A stretch of DNA of 64,000 nt from Citrobacter rodentium NBRC 105723 = DSM 16636 (lineage in GTDB: Bacteria > Pseudomonadota > Gammaproteobacteria > Enterobacterales > Enterobacteriaceae): assembly GCF_021278985.1 (NCBI RefSeq), contig NZ_CP082833.1, forward strand, positions 5,022,001-5,086,000. Direction: 5' to 3'. The position numbers and the translations under genes are program-made. Below the pieces are notes generated by a model. It searched no databases. It worked only from the letters and a program-made list of their open reading frames with translations, and had not been told where the DNA came from. Positions 49,706 to 59,047 of the stretch are shown piece after piece (position 1 is the stretch's first letter; every line of letters starts with the position of its first letter).

Positions 49706-49948
49706 ATGCCGAAGAAAAATGAGGCGCCCGTCAGCTTTGAGACATCGCTGAACGAGCTGGAGCAAATTGTGTCCCGTCTGGAAAGTGGCGACCTGCCGCT
49801 GGACGAGGCGCTGAACGAATTCGAACGCGGCGTGCAGCTGGCGCGTCAGGGCCAGCTAAAGCTGCAGCAGGCTGAACAGCGTGTGCAAATTCTTCTCTCT
49901 GACGACGAAGACGCAACCCCTGAGCCTTTTTCACCGGATAACGCGTAA
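49706..49948 (+). CDS. xseB: Exonuclease VII small subunit
   Basis: The 80-residue small subunit of exonuclease VII has a helical coiled pattern (SLNELEQIVSRLESGDLPLDEALNEFERG). It binds XseA, encoded elsewhere, to degrade single-stranded DNA from both ends. Its stop codon is directly followed by the ispA start, the first step of the known xseB-ispA-dxs-yajO operon. Confidence 0.96.
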   Translation: MPKKNEAPVSFETSLNELEQIVSRLESGDLPLDEALNEFERGVQLARQGQLKLQQAEQRVQILLSDDEDATPEPFSPDNA

Positions 49949-50848
49949 ATGGATTTTACCCGGCAACTACAGGTCTGCGTTGAGCAGGCGAACCAGGCGC
50001 TGAGTCGCTTTATCGCCCCGCTACCCTTTCAGAACACTCCCGTGGTCGAAGCCATGCAGTATGGCGCATTATTAGGCGGTAAGCGTCTGCGCCCGTTTCT
50101 GGTCTATGCTACCGGTAAGATGTTTGGCGTCAGCCTGAGCACCCTGGATGCGCCGGCCGCTGCCGTTGAATGCATCCACGCCTATTCGCTGATTCATGAT
50201 GATTTACCGGCGATGGACGATGACGATCTGCGTCGCGGTCTGCCGACCTGCCACGTAAAATTTGGCGAGGCGAATGCGATCCTCGCGGGCGATGCCCTGC
50301 AAACGCTGGCGTTTACTATTATCAGCGATGCGCCGATGCCGGAAGTCACCGACCGCGACCGCATTGCGATGATTTCCGAACTGGCGAACGCCAGCGGGAT
50401 CGCCGGGATGTGCGGCGGCCAGGCGCTCGATCTTGACGCCGAAGGCAGGCAGGTGCCGCTGGCGGCGCTGGAAAAAATCCATCGTCATAAGACCGGCGCG
50501 CTGATTCGCGCCGCGGTGCGTCTGGGTGCGTTAAGCGCGGGCGAAAAGGGACGAAATGTTCTGCCAATACTCGATAAATACGCAGAAAGTATCGGTCTGG
50601 CGTTCCAGGTTCAGGATGACATCCTGGATGTGGTAGGCGATACTGCAACGTTGGGTAAACGTCAGGGCGCCGATCAGCAGCTTGGCAAAAGTACCTATCC
50701 TGCACTTCTGGGTCTTGAGCAAGCCCGGAACAAAGCCCGGGATTTAATCGAGGAAGCCAGACAGTCGTTACAGCAGCTGGCCGCGCAATCACTCGATACC
50801 TCGGCACTGGAAGCGCTAGCGGACTACATAATCCAGCGTGATAAATAA
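49949..50848 (+). CDS. ispA: Farnesyl diphosphate synthase IspA
   Basis: The 299-residue prenyltransferase condenses IPP with DMAPP and GPP to farnesyl diphosphate. The first Asp-rich motif is DDLPAMDDDD and the second DDILD, with the region GGKRLRPFLVYATG before them. It starts right after xseB and is 23 bases from dxs. Its product feeds quinone, undecaprenyl and haem O synthesis (the latter by cyoE in this window). Confidence 0.96.
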   Translation: MDFTRQLQVCVEQANQALSRFIAPLPFQNTPVVEAMQYGALLGGKRLRPFLVYATGKMFGVSLSTLDAPAAAVECIHAYSLIHDDLPAMDDDDLRRGLPTCHVKFGEANAILAGDALQTLAFTIISDAPMPEVTDRDRIAMISELANASGIAGMCGGQALDLDAEGRQVPLAALEKIHRHKTGALIRAAVRLGALSAGEKGRNVLPILDKYAESIGLAFQVQDDILDVVGDTATLGKRQGADQQLGKSTYPALLGLEQARNKARDLIEEARQSLQQLAAQSLDTSALEALADYIIQRDK

Positions 50849-50871
50849 ACAACATATCCAATGAGCTTGCG

Positions 50872-52734
50872 ATGAGTTTTGATATAGCCAAATACCCAAC
50901 CCTGGCGCTGGTCGACTCCACCCAGGAGTTACGCCTGTTGCCAAAAGAGAGTCTGCCGAAACTCTGCGACGAACTGCGCCGCTACTTACTCGACAGCGTC
51001 AGTCGTTCCAGCGGACACTTCGCCTCCGGGCTGGGCACGGTAGAACTCACCGTGGCGCTGCACTACGTCTATAACACCCCTTTTGATCAGCTGATCTGGG
51101 ACGTGGGCCATCAGGCTTATCCGCACAAAATCCTCACCGGTCGCCGTGATAAGATCGGCACCATTCGCCAGAAAGGCGGCCTGCATCCGTTCCCGTGGCG
51201 CGGTGAGAGCGAATACGACGTACTGAGCGTCGGCCACTCCTCCACCTCCGTCAGCGCAGGCATTGGTATTGCCGTCGCCGCTGAAAAAGAGGGAAAAAAC
51301 CGCCGCACCGTCTGCGTCATCGGCGACGGCGCGATCACCGCCGGGATGGCGTTTGAAGCGATGAACCACGCGGGCGATATTAAGCCGGACATGCTGGTGA
51401 TCCTCAACGACAACGAGATGTCGATCTCCGAGAACGTCGGCGCGCTGAATAACCACCTGGCGCAGCTGCTCTCCGGCAAGCTCTACTCCACGCTGCGGGA
51501 AGGCGGCAAGAAGGTGTTCTCTGGCGTACCGCCGATCAAAGAGTTGCTCAAACGCACAGAGGAGCACATTAAAGGCATGGTGGTGCCGGGCACGCTGTTT
51601 GAAGAGCTGGGCTTTAACTATATAGGCCCGGTCGACGGTCACGACGTGCTGGGGCTTATCACCACGCTGAAAAACATGCGCGATCTAAAAGGCCCGCAGT
51701 TCCTGCACATTATGACCAAAAAAGGTCGCGGCTATGAGCCTGCCGAAAAAGATCCGATCACCTTCCACGCGGTGCCGAAGTTCGATCCCTCCAGCGGCTG
51801 CCTGCCGAAAAGCAGCGGCGGCCTGCCGAGCTATTCGAAGATCTTCGGCGACTGGCTGTGCGAAACGGCGGCCAAAGACAGCAAGCTGATGGCGATTACC
51901 CCGGCGATGCGCGAAGGTTCCGGGATGGTCGAGTTCTCACGCAAATTCCCGGATCGCTATTTTGATGTGGCGATCGCCGAGCAGCACGCGGTGACCTTTG
52001 CCGCCGGGCTGGCGATTGGCGGCTACAAGCCGGTTGTCGCTATCTATTCGACTTTCCTGCAACGCGCCTACGATCAGGTTATTCATGACGTCGCCATCCA
52101 GAAGCTGCCGGTGATGTTTGCCATCGATCGCGCCGGTATCGTCGGCGCCGACGGGCAGACCCACCAGGGGGCGTTCGATCTCTCTTATCTGCGCTGTATT
52201 CCGGATATGGTGATCATGACCCCCAGCGATGAAAACGAATGCCGCCAGATGCTGTTTACCGGCTATCACTACAGCGAAGGGCCGACCGCGGTCCGCTACC
52301 CGCGTGGCAACGCGCTGGGCGTTGAGCTGACGCCGCTGGAGAAGCTGCCGATCGGCAAAGGCGTGGTGAAACGTCACGGTGAAAAGGTAGCGATCCTCAA
52401 CTTCGGCACCCTGATGCCGGAGGCGGCAAAAGTCGCGGAGGCGCTTAACGCAACGCTGGTGGATATGCGTTTTGTCAAACCGCTGGATGAGACGTTAATC
52501 CTTGAGATGGCGGCGCGGCACGAGATGCTGGTGACGCTGGAAGAAAACGCCATTATGGGCGGTGCGGGCAGCGGCGTGAATGAGACGCTGATGGCGCATC
52601 GCAAGCCGGTTCCGGTGCTGAACATCGGCCTGCCGGACTTCTTTATCCCGCAGGGCACTCAGGATGAGGCGCGTGCCGAACTGGGTCTGGATGCCGCCGG
52701 TATTGAGGCCAAAATCAGGGCCTGGCTGGCATAA
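50872..52734 (+). CDS. dxs: 1-deoxy-D-xylulose-5-phosphate synthase
   Basis: The 620-residue thiamine-diphosphate enzyme makes DXP from pyruvate and glyceraldehyde 3-phosphate, the first step of the MEP isoprenoid pathway. The thiamine-diphosphate motif starts GDGAITAGMAFEAM and runs to the NDNEMSIS motif. The transketolase Glu lies in AIAEQHAVTFAAG. Length matches E. coli. ThiL, further on, supplies its cofactor. Confidence 0.97.
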   Translation: MSFDIAKYPTLALVDSTQELRLLPKESLPKLCDELRRYLLDSVSRSSGHFASGLGTVELTVALHYVYNTPFDQLIWDVGHQAYPHKILTGRRDKIGTIRQKGGLHPFPWRGESEYDVLSVGHSSTSVSAGIGIAVAAEKEGKNRRTVCVIGDGAITAGMAFEAMNHAGDIKPDMLVILNDNEMSISENVGALNNHLAQLLSGKLYSTLREGGKKVFSGVPPIKELLKRTEEHIKGMVVPGTLFEELGFNYIGPVDGHDVLGLITTLKNMRDLKGPQFLHIMTKKGRGYEPAEKDPITFHAVPKFDPSSGCLPKSSGGLPSYSKIFGDWLCETAAKDSKLMAITPAMREGSGMVEFSRKFPDRYFDVAIAEQHAVTFAAGLAIGGYKPVVAIYSTFLQRAYDQVIHDVAIQKLPVMFAIDRAGIVGADGQTHQGAFDLSYLRCIPDMVIMTPSDENECRQMLFTGYHYSEGPTAVRYPRGNALGVELTPLEKLPIGKGVVKRHGEKVAILNFGTLMPEAAKVAEALNATLVDMRFVKPLDETLILEMAARHEMLVTLEENAIMGGAGSGVNETLMAHRKPVPVLNIGLPDFFIPQGTQDEARAELGLDAAGIEAKIRAWLA

Positions 52735-52790
52735 TCTCCTCTTCACTCCTGCTATGCTTACCCCATAATAAGCTAAGCAGGAGTGGATGA

Positions 52791-53765
52791 ATGCAATACA
52801 ACACCTTAGGTAAAACTGACCTGCGGGTTTCCCGCCTTTGTCTGGGCTGCATGACGTTCGGCGAACCGAACCGCGGCAATCATGCCTGGACGCTTCCCGA
52901 AGAGAGCAGCCGACCGCTTATCAAACGCGCCCTTGAGGGCGGCATTAACTTTTTCGATACCGCCAACAGCTATTCCGCAGGCAGCAGCGAAGAGATCGTT
53001 GGTCGCGCGCTGCGCGATTTCGCCCGTCGTGACGAAGTGGTGGTGGCGACCAAGGTCTTTCATCAGGTTGACGATCTGCCGGAAGGCTTATCCCGCGCGC
53101 AGATCCTGCGCTCTATCGACGACAGACTGCGCCGTCTGGGGATGGACTACGTTGATATCCTGCAAATTCACCGTTGGGACTACAACACGCCGATAGAAGA
53201 GACGCTGGCAGCGCTGGACGAGGTGGTAAAAGCCGGGAAAGCGCGCTATATCGGCGCCTCATCGATGCACGCTTCGCAGTTTGCCCAGGCGCTGGCGCTG
53301 CAAAAACAGCACGGCTGGGCGCCGTTTATCAGTATGCAGGACCACTACAACCTGATCTATCGCGAGGAGGAGCGCGAGATGCTGCCGCTGTGCTACAGGG
53401 AAGGCGTGGCGGTTATTCCGTGGAGTCCGCTGGCGCGTGGACGCCTGACGCGCCCGTGGGGAGAAACCACCGCCCGTCTGGTTTCTGATGAAGTGGGAAA
53501 AAATCTTTATCGTGAAAGCGACGAAAACGATGCGCAAATCGCCGCCCGTTTAGCAGGCGTCAGCGAAGAGCTTGGCGCGACCCGCGCCCAGGTGGCGCTG
53601 GCATGGCTGCTGAGTAAGCCCGGCGTCGCTGCGCCGATTATTGGCGCATCACGCGAAGAGCAGCTTGATGAATTGTTGAACGCGGTGGATTTAACCCTGA
53701 CGCCGGAGCAGATTGCCGAGCTGGAAACGCCGTACAAGCAACATCCGGTGGTGGGCTTCAAATAG
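52791..53765 (+). CDS. yajO: Aldo/keto reductase YajO
   Basis: The 324-residue protein is the aldo/keto reductase YajO. It has the usual Asp/Tyr (FFDTANSYSAG), Lys (VVATKVF) and His (LQIHRWD). In E. coli it has been linked to ribose 5-phosphate conversion to DXP-type products and to reduction of aldehydes. It is last in the xseB-ispA-dxs-yajO run, 56 bases after dxs. Confidence 0.93.
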   Translation: MQYNTLGKTDLRVSRLCLGCMTFGEPNRGNHAWTLPEESSRPLIKRALEGGINFFDTANSYSAGSSEEIVGRALRDFARRDEVVVATKVFHQVDDLPEGLSRAQILRSIDDRLRRLGMDYVDILQIHRWDYNTPIEETLAALDEVVKAGKARYIGASSMHASQFAQALALQKQHGWAPFISMQDHYNLIYREEEREMLPLCYREGVAVIPWSPLARGRLTRPWGETTARLVSDEVGKNLYRESDENDAQIAARLAGVSEELGATRAQVALAWLLSKPGVAAPIIGASREEQLDELLNAVDLTLTPEQIAELETPYKQHPVVGFK

Positions 53766-53774
53766 TGTGTCACT

Positions 53775-53942
53775 GCCCGATGGCGCTACGCTTATCGGGC
53801 CTACAACTTCCGGGAAAATACACCCATTACGCCCGTAGGCCGGATAAGGCGTTTACGCCGCCATCCGGCATTGATTGCCCGATGGCGCTACGCTTATCGG
53901 GCCTACAGCGTCCGGGAAAACGCCCCCATTGCCATCCGGCAC
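53775..53942. repeat. BIME of three or more REP units after yajO
   Basis: REP units lie at 53775-53805, about 53835-53870 and 53877-53907, with a partial fourth near 53930-53942. The first and third share 31 identical bases at a distance of 102. They separate the convergent yajO and pgpA. Confidence 0.85.
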
Positions 53943-53954
53943 CCCGTAACAAAT

Positions 53955-54470
53955 TTATATCGCGCCAATTGGCCAATGGTGGCCGATAAAATACAAAATA
54001 CCGGCGGAGATCACCCCGGCGACAATATCGTCAACCATAATCCCCATCCCGCCGTGGACGTTACGGTCAAACCAACGGATCGGCCACGGCTTCCACATAT
54101 CGAGAATGCGGAAAATCACGAATCCGGCGGCAACCCACTGCCAGTCGTTGGTCGGCAGCGCCATCAGAGTGATCCACATTCCGATGAACTCATCCCAGAC
54201 AATGCTGCCGTGATCGTGCACGCCCATATCTTTTGCCGTCTGATGGCAAAGATAAACCCCGATACAGATCCCCAGCATCACCACCAGCGAATACAGCTGC
54301 CAGGGGAGAAAGGTCATCAGATACCAGAACGGGATTGCCGCCAGCGACCCCATCGTGCCGGGCACAACGGGACTCAGACCACTACCGAACCCGGTGGCGA
54401 GCAGATGCCACGGATTAGCCAGACTCAGGCGACTTTTAGCGACATCTTTAGAGCGCGGCAAAATGGTCAT
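53955..54470 (-). CDS. pgpA: Phosphatidylglycerophosphatase A
   Basis: The 171-residue inner-membrane enzyme dephosphorylates phosphatidylglycerophosphate to phosphatidylglycerol. It has several hydrophobic helices and the motifs SGLSPVVPGTMGS and WDEFIGMWIT. The start MTILPRSKDVAKSR at 54470 lies inside thiL (23-base overlap) and matches E. coli; an upstream in-frame ATG is within thiL and not conserved. Confidence 0.95.
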   Translation of the reverse strand: MTILPRSKDVAKSRLSLANPWHLLATGFGSGLSPVVPGTMGSLAAIPFWYLMTFLPWQLYSLVVMLGICIGVYLCHQTAKDMGVHDHGSIVWDEFIGMWITLMALPTNDWQWVAAGFVIFRILDMWKPWPIRWFDRNVHGGMGIMVDDIVAGVISAGILYFIGHHWPIGAI

Positions 54471-55425
54471 ATCCTTTCCAGTCGAAGGTGACAGGCTCGC
54501 CGTCACGGATAAAGCAAATCCCTTCCACATCCGCGCTCATCTGGCCAATGCAGGTAAAGGGGACGCCGAGATGAGCAAGCGCCACGTCCAGCGCCCCACG
54601 GTTAAGCTCCGGCACCGTAAAGCATAATTCGTAATCTTCGCCGCCGGAGAGCGCCCAGCGCAGGGCCTGCTCCGCCCCGACATGGCGTAACATCGCCTGC
54701 GAATAAGGCAGCGCATCAACATCAATGCGCGCGCCGCAGGCGCTGGCTTTGACGATATGCCCGAGATCGGAAATCAGCCCGTCGGACAAATCGATGGCCG
54801 CGCTGGCTAGATCGCGCAGCGCCTGCCCCTGTAAAATACGCGGCGTCGGGCGCAGATGCCGTTGCAGCAGATACGCGTTGTCCACGTCATCCGCCACCTG
54901 CAAACGGTTCTGTAAAATCGCCAGTCCCGCCGCGCTGTCGCCCGGCGTACCGGTAACGTAAATCCAGTCGCCCGGCTTCGCGCCAGCGCGTTTCAGCGCA
55001 CGCCCGACCGGCACATAGCCGTGGATACCCAGCGTCATGGAGAGCGGCCCACGGGTGGTATCGCCGCCAATCAGCTGCATATCGTAATAATTTAATAGAT
55101 CGAACAGGCTGTCGCTGAAGGTTTCCAGCCACGCTTCATCCACCTCCGGCAGCGTTAACGCCAGCGTCAGCCACGCCGGGTCTGCGCCCATCGCCGCCAG
55201 ATCGCTTAAATTAACCGCCAGCGCCTTATACGCCAGATCCGCCGGATCGATATCCGGCATAAAATGATTGCCCGCCACCAGCGTATCGGTACTGATCGCC
55301 AGGGTCTGTTTTTCAGGAATATTCAGGAGTGCGCAATCATCGCCAATACCGGTTTCGACATCGCGACGAGAGCTTCTGACACGATCAAAATAACGGGCAA
55401 TCAGGGAGAACTCGCCGCATGCCAT
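54448..55425 (-). CDS. thiL: Thiamine-monophosphate kinase
   Basis: The 325-residue enzyme phosphorylates thiamine monophosphate to thiamine diphosphate with ATP. It has the PurM-type start GEFSLIARYFDRV, the metal site GDDCALL and the STDTLVAGNHF motif. It lies 77 bases downstream of nusB and overlaps pgpA by 23 bases, in the known nrdR-ribD-ribH-nusB-thiL-pgpA order. Confidence 0.96.
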   Translation of the reverse strand: MACGEFSLIARYFDRVRSSRRDVETGIGDDCALLNIPEKQTLAISTDTLVAGNHFMPDIDPADLAYKALAVNLSDLAAMGADPAWLTLALTLPEVDEAWLETFSDSLFDLLNYYDMQLIGGDTTRGPLSMTLGIHGYVPVGRALKRAGAKPGDWIYVTGTPGDSAAGLAILQNRLQVADDVDNAYLLQRHLRPTPRILQGQALRDLASAAIDLSDGLISDLGHIVKASACGARIDVDALPYSQAMLRHVGAEQALRWALSGGEDYELCFTVPELNRGALDVALAHLGVPFTCIGQMSADVEGICFIRDGEPVTFDWKGYDHFAAL

Positions 55426-55455
55426 ACGTTATGCCTCAGCAGAAAAAAAGAAAAA

Positions 55456-55495
55456 GCCGTCAGCGGCGCGAAGAGATCTCCGCTTCACTGACGGC
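55456..55495 (-). terminator. hairpin between nusB and thiL
   Basis: GCCGTCAG (minus strand from 55495) pairs with CTGACGGC across about 24 bases and is followed by TTTTTC. It looks like a terminator or attenuator between nusB and thiL, yet thiL and pgpA lie downstream, so partial read-through is expected. Confidence 0.6.
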
Positions 55496-55502
55496 CTGGT
55501 AA

Positions 55503-55922
55503 TTACTTTTTGTTGGGGCGAATCACAGGCGCTGCTTTATCCAGCACGCCATTGACGAACTTATGGCTGTCTTCCGCGCCAAAGGTTTTCGCCAGTTCGA
55601 TCGCTTCGTTAATGGCCACTTTATAAGGCACATCGCTGCGTTTAGACAGCTCAAACAGCGCGATACGCAGGACCGCTTTCTCCACCTGACCCAGCTCTTC
55701 CAGCAGGCGAGACAGGTAAGGTTTCATCAGACCGTCCAGGTACGCGCTGTTAGTCGCCACCCCGGACAGCAGTTCGCGAAAGTACATGACGTCAACGTCT
55801 TTGACGTCCTGTTCCGCCAGGAACTGGTATTCAACATCAGCGATGTCGTTCTGGGACAACTGCCAGGAGTAGAGCGCCTGAACGGCACACTCACGAGCGC
55901 GGCGACGAGCAGCAGGTTTCAC
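55503..55922 (-). CDS. nusB: Transcription antitermination factor NusB
   Basis: The 139-residue all-helical protein binds NusE (S10) and boxA RNA to form the antitermination complex on rRNA operons. It has the typical RRRARECAVQALYSWQLS start and IALFELSKRSDVPYKVAINE core. It is 19 bases from ribH. Confidence 0.97.
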   Translation of the reverse strand: MKPAARRRARECAVQALYSWQLSQNDIADVEYQFLAEQDVKDVDVMYFRELLSGVATNSAYLDGLMKPYLSRLLEELGQVEKAVLRIALFELSKRSDVPYKVAINEAIELAKTFGAEDSHKFVNGVLDKAAPVIRPNKK

Positions 55923-55941
55923 GGATTTCCCCTTACAAAAA

Positions 55942-56412
55942 TCAGGCCTTGATGGCTTTCAATACATTAATCATTTCAAGCGCGGTCAGTGCAGCCTCCG
56001 CGCCTTTGTTACCGGCTTTAGTGCCGGCACGTTCGATAGCTTGTTCAATGCTTTCGGTGGTCAGGACGCCAAAGGCGACCGGAATTTCGCTGTCCTGGGC
56101 GACGTGCGCCAGGCCATTGCTTGCGCCACCGGCCACATATTCGAAGTGCGCCGTGCCGCCACGGATAACGGTTCCCAGCGCAATCACCGCGTCATATTTA
56201 CCGGTTTTCGCCAGCGCGCCAGCCGCCAGCGGCAGCTCGTAGGCGCCTGGCACCCAAACAACGGTAATGTTTTCATCTTTTACCTGGCCAATACGCTTCA
56301 GGGCGTCAACTGCGCCTTCCAGCAGGCTGTCATTGATAAAGTTGTTGAAACGCGCAATGGTGATGGCGACGCGAGCGTCCGGAGTAGCAACGTTAGCTTC
56401 AATAATGTTCAT
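55942..56412 (-). CDS. ribH: 6,7-dimethyl-8-ribityllumazine synthase
   Basis: The 156-residue enzyme condenses 5-amino-6-ribitylaminouracil with 3,4-dihydroxy-2-butanone 4-phosphate, forming the riboflavin precursor. It assembles as a 60-subunit capsid. The motifs FNNFINDSLLEGA, VPGAYELPLAA and RGGTAHFEYVAGG are complete. E. coli literature uses both ribH and ribE for it. Confidence 0.97.
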   Translation of the reverse strand: MNIIEANVATPDARVAITIARFNNFINDSLLEGAVDALKRIGQVKDENITVVWVPGAYELPLAAGALAKTGKYDAVIALGTVIRGGTAHFEYVAGGASNGLAHVAQDSEIPVAFGVLTTESIEQAIERAGTKAGNKGAEAALTALEMINVLKAIKA

Positions 56413-56501
56413 ATTCTTCCTTCGGGTTCGGTATAAGCCCCCGCAGGGGGGCGGATTTTATCATAAATATCGTCGCGCTGCTTCCTAAATTCAGGAAGCC
56501 A

Positions 56502-57605
56502 TTACGCGGGGATCAAATGCAGGCAAACATCCGGACCTGTATAACGTATCTCTTTGAATTGAAACTGCGGCGCGTCGGCCAGTTTCTCAAGCCCCGGCAG
56601 AACGCATAAGCCACGGGCGTCGCTGCCTAACAGTTTAGGCGCAACATACATGATTAGCTCATCCACTACCCCGGCCTGCAACAGCGCGCCGGCGAGCGTC
56701 GGCCCGGCCTCCACCCACAGGCTGTTGATCTGCTGTTTGCCCAGCAGCATCAGCAGCAGCACCAGATCGAGATGACCGTTATGCTCCGGCACCTGAATCG
56801 TGCGTACCGATTCCGGCCAGACCCGATCGTCCTCTTTCGTGCGCGCAAACCAGGTTTCCCCCGGCTGGCTGACAATACGGTGTTCCGGCGTCACGCGGTT
56901 GCGGCTGTCGATGACAATCCGCACCGGCTGACGCAAATTTTCCTGCGGATATGCGGCCTGCGTCGCCTCACCCAGCTCCGACCAGCGCACGGTCAACTGC
57001 GGATCGTCCGCCAGCACCGTTTCGCTGCTGGTCAGAATGGCATGGCTTTGCGCGCGCAGGCGCTGCACGTCGCGTCGCGCCTGCGGCGAGGTGATCCACT
57101 GGCTTTCGCCGCTGGCCATCGCCGTGCGCCCATCCAGAGACGCGCCGAGCTTGAGCTGCACGTAGGGAAAACCGGTGCGCATCCGCTTAAGAAAGCCTTT
57201 ATTCAACGCTTCAGCTTCGCTCATCATCAGCCCGTGGCTGACCTCAATGCCCGCCTGCTGCAGACGATACAGACCGCGCCCCGCCACCTGCGGATTGGGG
57301 TCCTGCATCGCGGCGACCACGCGCGCCATGCCGGCGGCGATCAGCGCATCGCAGCATGGCGGCGTACGGCCATGATGGCTACAGGGTTCAAGGGTCACGT
57401 AGGCCGTGGCGCCTTTGGCTTTTTCACCCGCCATCCGTAGCGCATGGACTTCGGCGTGGGGTTCACCGGCGCGATAATGGTAGCCTTCGCCGACAATCTC
57501 GCCGTCTTTGACGATCACACAGCCGACATTCGGATTGGGATGGGTGGTAAACCGCCCGCGCGCAGCAAGCTTCAGCGCCCGCGCCATGTATAACTCATCC
57601 TGCAT
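56502..57605 (-). CDS. ribD: Bifunctional pyrimidine deaminase/reductase RibD
   Basis: The 367-residue enzyme carries out two riboflavin steps. The N-terminal deaminase has the zinc site His50-Ala-Glu52 and Cys75, Cys84 (TLEPCSHHGRTPPCC). The C-terminal reductase has LKLGASLDGRTAM and ends in LLGSDARGLC. It lies 3 bases after nrdR and 89 before ribH. Length equals E. coli. Confidence 0.97.
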   Translation of the reverse strand: MQDELYMARALKLAARGRFTTHPNPNVGCVIVKDGEIVGEGYHYRAGEPHAEVHALRMAGEKAKGATAYVTLEPCSHHGRTPPCCDALIAAGMARVVAAMQDPNPQVAGRGLYRLQQAGIEVSHGLMMSEAEALNKGFLKRMRTGFPYVQLKLGASLDGRTAMASGESQWITSPQARRDVQRLRAQSHAILTSSETVLADDPQLTVRWSELGEATQAAYPQENLRQPVRIVIDSRNRVTPEHRIVSQPGETWFARTKEDDRVWPESVRTIQVPEHNGHLDLVLLLMLLGKQQINSLWVEAGPTLAGALLQAGVVDELIMYVAPKLLGSDARGLCVLPGLEKLADAPQFQFKEIRYTGPDVCLHLIPA

Positions 57606-57608
57606 GGC

Positions 57609-58058
57609 TTAATCCTGTAAGCGGGCGATCTCTTCGCCAAATTCTTTAATATCTTCGAAGCTGCGGTAAACCGAGGCAAAGCGGATGTAGGCGACTTTAT
57701 CGAGCTTTTTCAGCTGCTCCATCACCAGATTACCGATCATTTTGCTGGGCACTTCGCGTTCGCCGGTCGCACGGAGCTGCGACTTAATGTGATTTAACGC
57801 CATTTCAACGTCATCAGAACTCACCGGGCGCTTTTCCAGCGCGCGCAGCATCCCGCTGCGTAACTTCTCTTCATTAAACGGTTCGCGCACATCGTTGCTT
57901 TTCACAACGCGCGGCATGACAAGTTCCGCAACTTCAAAAGTGGTGAAACGTTCATTACAGACCAGACACTGCCGACGGCGGCGTACGGAGGAGCCCTCGC
58001 CCACGAGACGAGAGTCAATTACCTTAGTGTCTACGGCGAAACAGAATGGGCAATGCAT
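57609..58058 (-). CDS. nrdR: Ribonucleotide reductase repressor NrdR
   Basis: The 149-residue repressor controls ribonucleotide reductase genes in response to ATP/dATP. The N-terminal zinc ribbon has Cys3, Cys6, Cys31 and Cys34; an ATP-cone follows at about 49-139. It is first in the operon through ribD, ribH and nusB, and divergent from yajI. No NrdR box is expected at its own gene. Confidence 0.97.
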   Translation of the reverse strand: MHCPFCFAVDTKVIDSRLVGEGSSVRRRRQCLVCNERFTTFEVAELVMPRVVKSNDVREPFNEEKLRSGMLRALEKRPVSSDDVEMALNHIKSQLRATGEREVPSKMIGNLVMEQLKKLDKVAYIRFASVYRSFEDIKEFGEEIARLQD

Positions 58059-58210
58059 ACGGCGTCCTGACCAGGTGGTTAACAGAAATCTATTTTACCC
58101 TGAACTGGCGAGACAACAAAGGCGCAACGCTTTTGAGACAAAGGATCGATGCCTTCGCTCATTTTACGATCTACCATTAGGTCATCGCGAAAGCCCGGGA
58201 AAACAGAGAT

Positions 58211-58750
58211 ATGACAAAACGTTACCTAAGAATCCTGCTGGTGGGAAGCCTCTTTAGCCTGACGGCCTGCGCCCAGCAGAGCGAAGTTCGCCAGATGCAT
58301 CAAAGCATCAGTACGCTGAATAAAGAGATGCAGCAGCTTAATCAGGAAACCGTCAAAATTAACCAGCAAAACAGCCTGAACGTAAAATCCGACCGCGGCG
58401 TTTACCTGCTGCCGGGTTCAAACACGCCGGCGCGGCTTAACAGTCAGATTGGCATGCTGCGCATGTCATTAGTGAATATCACCCCCAATGCCGACGGGAT
58501 GCGCGCGACGCTGCGGATTCAGGGCGAGTCGAGCGATCCGCTTCCGGCCTTCAGCGGCACCGTGGAATATGGGCAACTTCAGGGAACAACTGACAATTAT
58601 CAGGAAGTGAATGTGCAGAATCAGTTGATTAACGCCCCGGCCAGCGTACTGGCGCCGAGCGATGTGGATATTCCGCTACAGCTTAACGGGATGACTGCTG
58701 AACAGACTGGCTTTATCCGCATCCATGATATTCAGCCTGTCACGCAATAA
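58211..58750 (+). CDS. yajI: Lipoprotein YajI
   Basis: The 179-residue protein matches YajI, a DUF3251 lipoprotein. The signal peptide ends at lipobox LTAC (Cys20), and +2 is not Asp, so outer-membrane localisation is expected. A short helical stretch (SISTLNKEMQQLNQETVKIN) follows, then a beta-rich domain. Function is unknown. It is divergent from nrdR and upstream of tsx. Confidence 0.88.
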   Translation: MTKRYLRILLVGSLFSLTACAQQSEVRQMHQSISTLNKEMQQLNQETVKINQQNSLNVKSDRGVYLLPGSNTPARLNSQIGMLRMSLVNITPNADGMRATLRIQGESSDPLPAFSGTVEYGQLQGTTDNYQEVNVQNQLINAPASVLAPSDVDIPLQLNGMTAEQTGFIRIHDIQPVTQ

Positions 58751-59047
58751 ACACTCCTGCGGAACGTTTTGTGCGTTCCGCAACATCCTTCCGCGCCTTA
58801 TGTGACCCCTCTTACATCACCAGAATTTTTGCGAAACCTTTGCAATATTCACTACAGTCAGTACAATCGCCGCGCTAAAACGTACAAACGTGAACGCAAT
58901 CGATTACGCGAATGATAGAACTGTGAAACAAGACAGATTTTTGTGAGCAATGATTTTTATAATAGGCTCGCAGAAACACGAAATATTTAGAAACGCAATT
59001 TGCGCCTTTTTCACTCCCGTCAGGGATTTTTAATCAGTGGCATACAT
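58751..59047 (+). promoter_or_regulatory. tsx promoter region with CytR and CRP sites
   Basis: A CytR-type operator AACGCAATCGATTACG lies at 58893-58908. A CRP-like site TGTGAAACAAGACAGA (58922-58937) is centred about 40 bases before the likely start. The -10 TATAAT lies at 58958-58963. Spacing agrees with the known CRP-dependent P2 promoter of E. coli tsx. Nucleoside control through CytR and DeoR is expected; the DeoR site was not assigned. Confidence 0.65.

Noticed and set aside
53775..53942. Possible CRISPR array
   Set aside because: Repeats are inverted REP palindromes with irregular spacing, and no cas gene is present.
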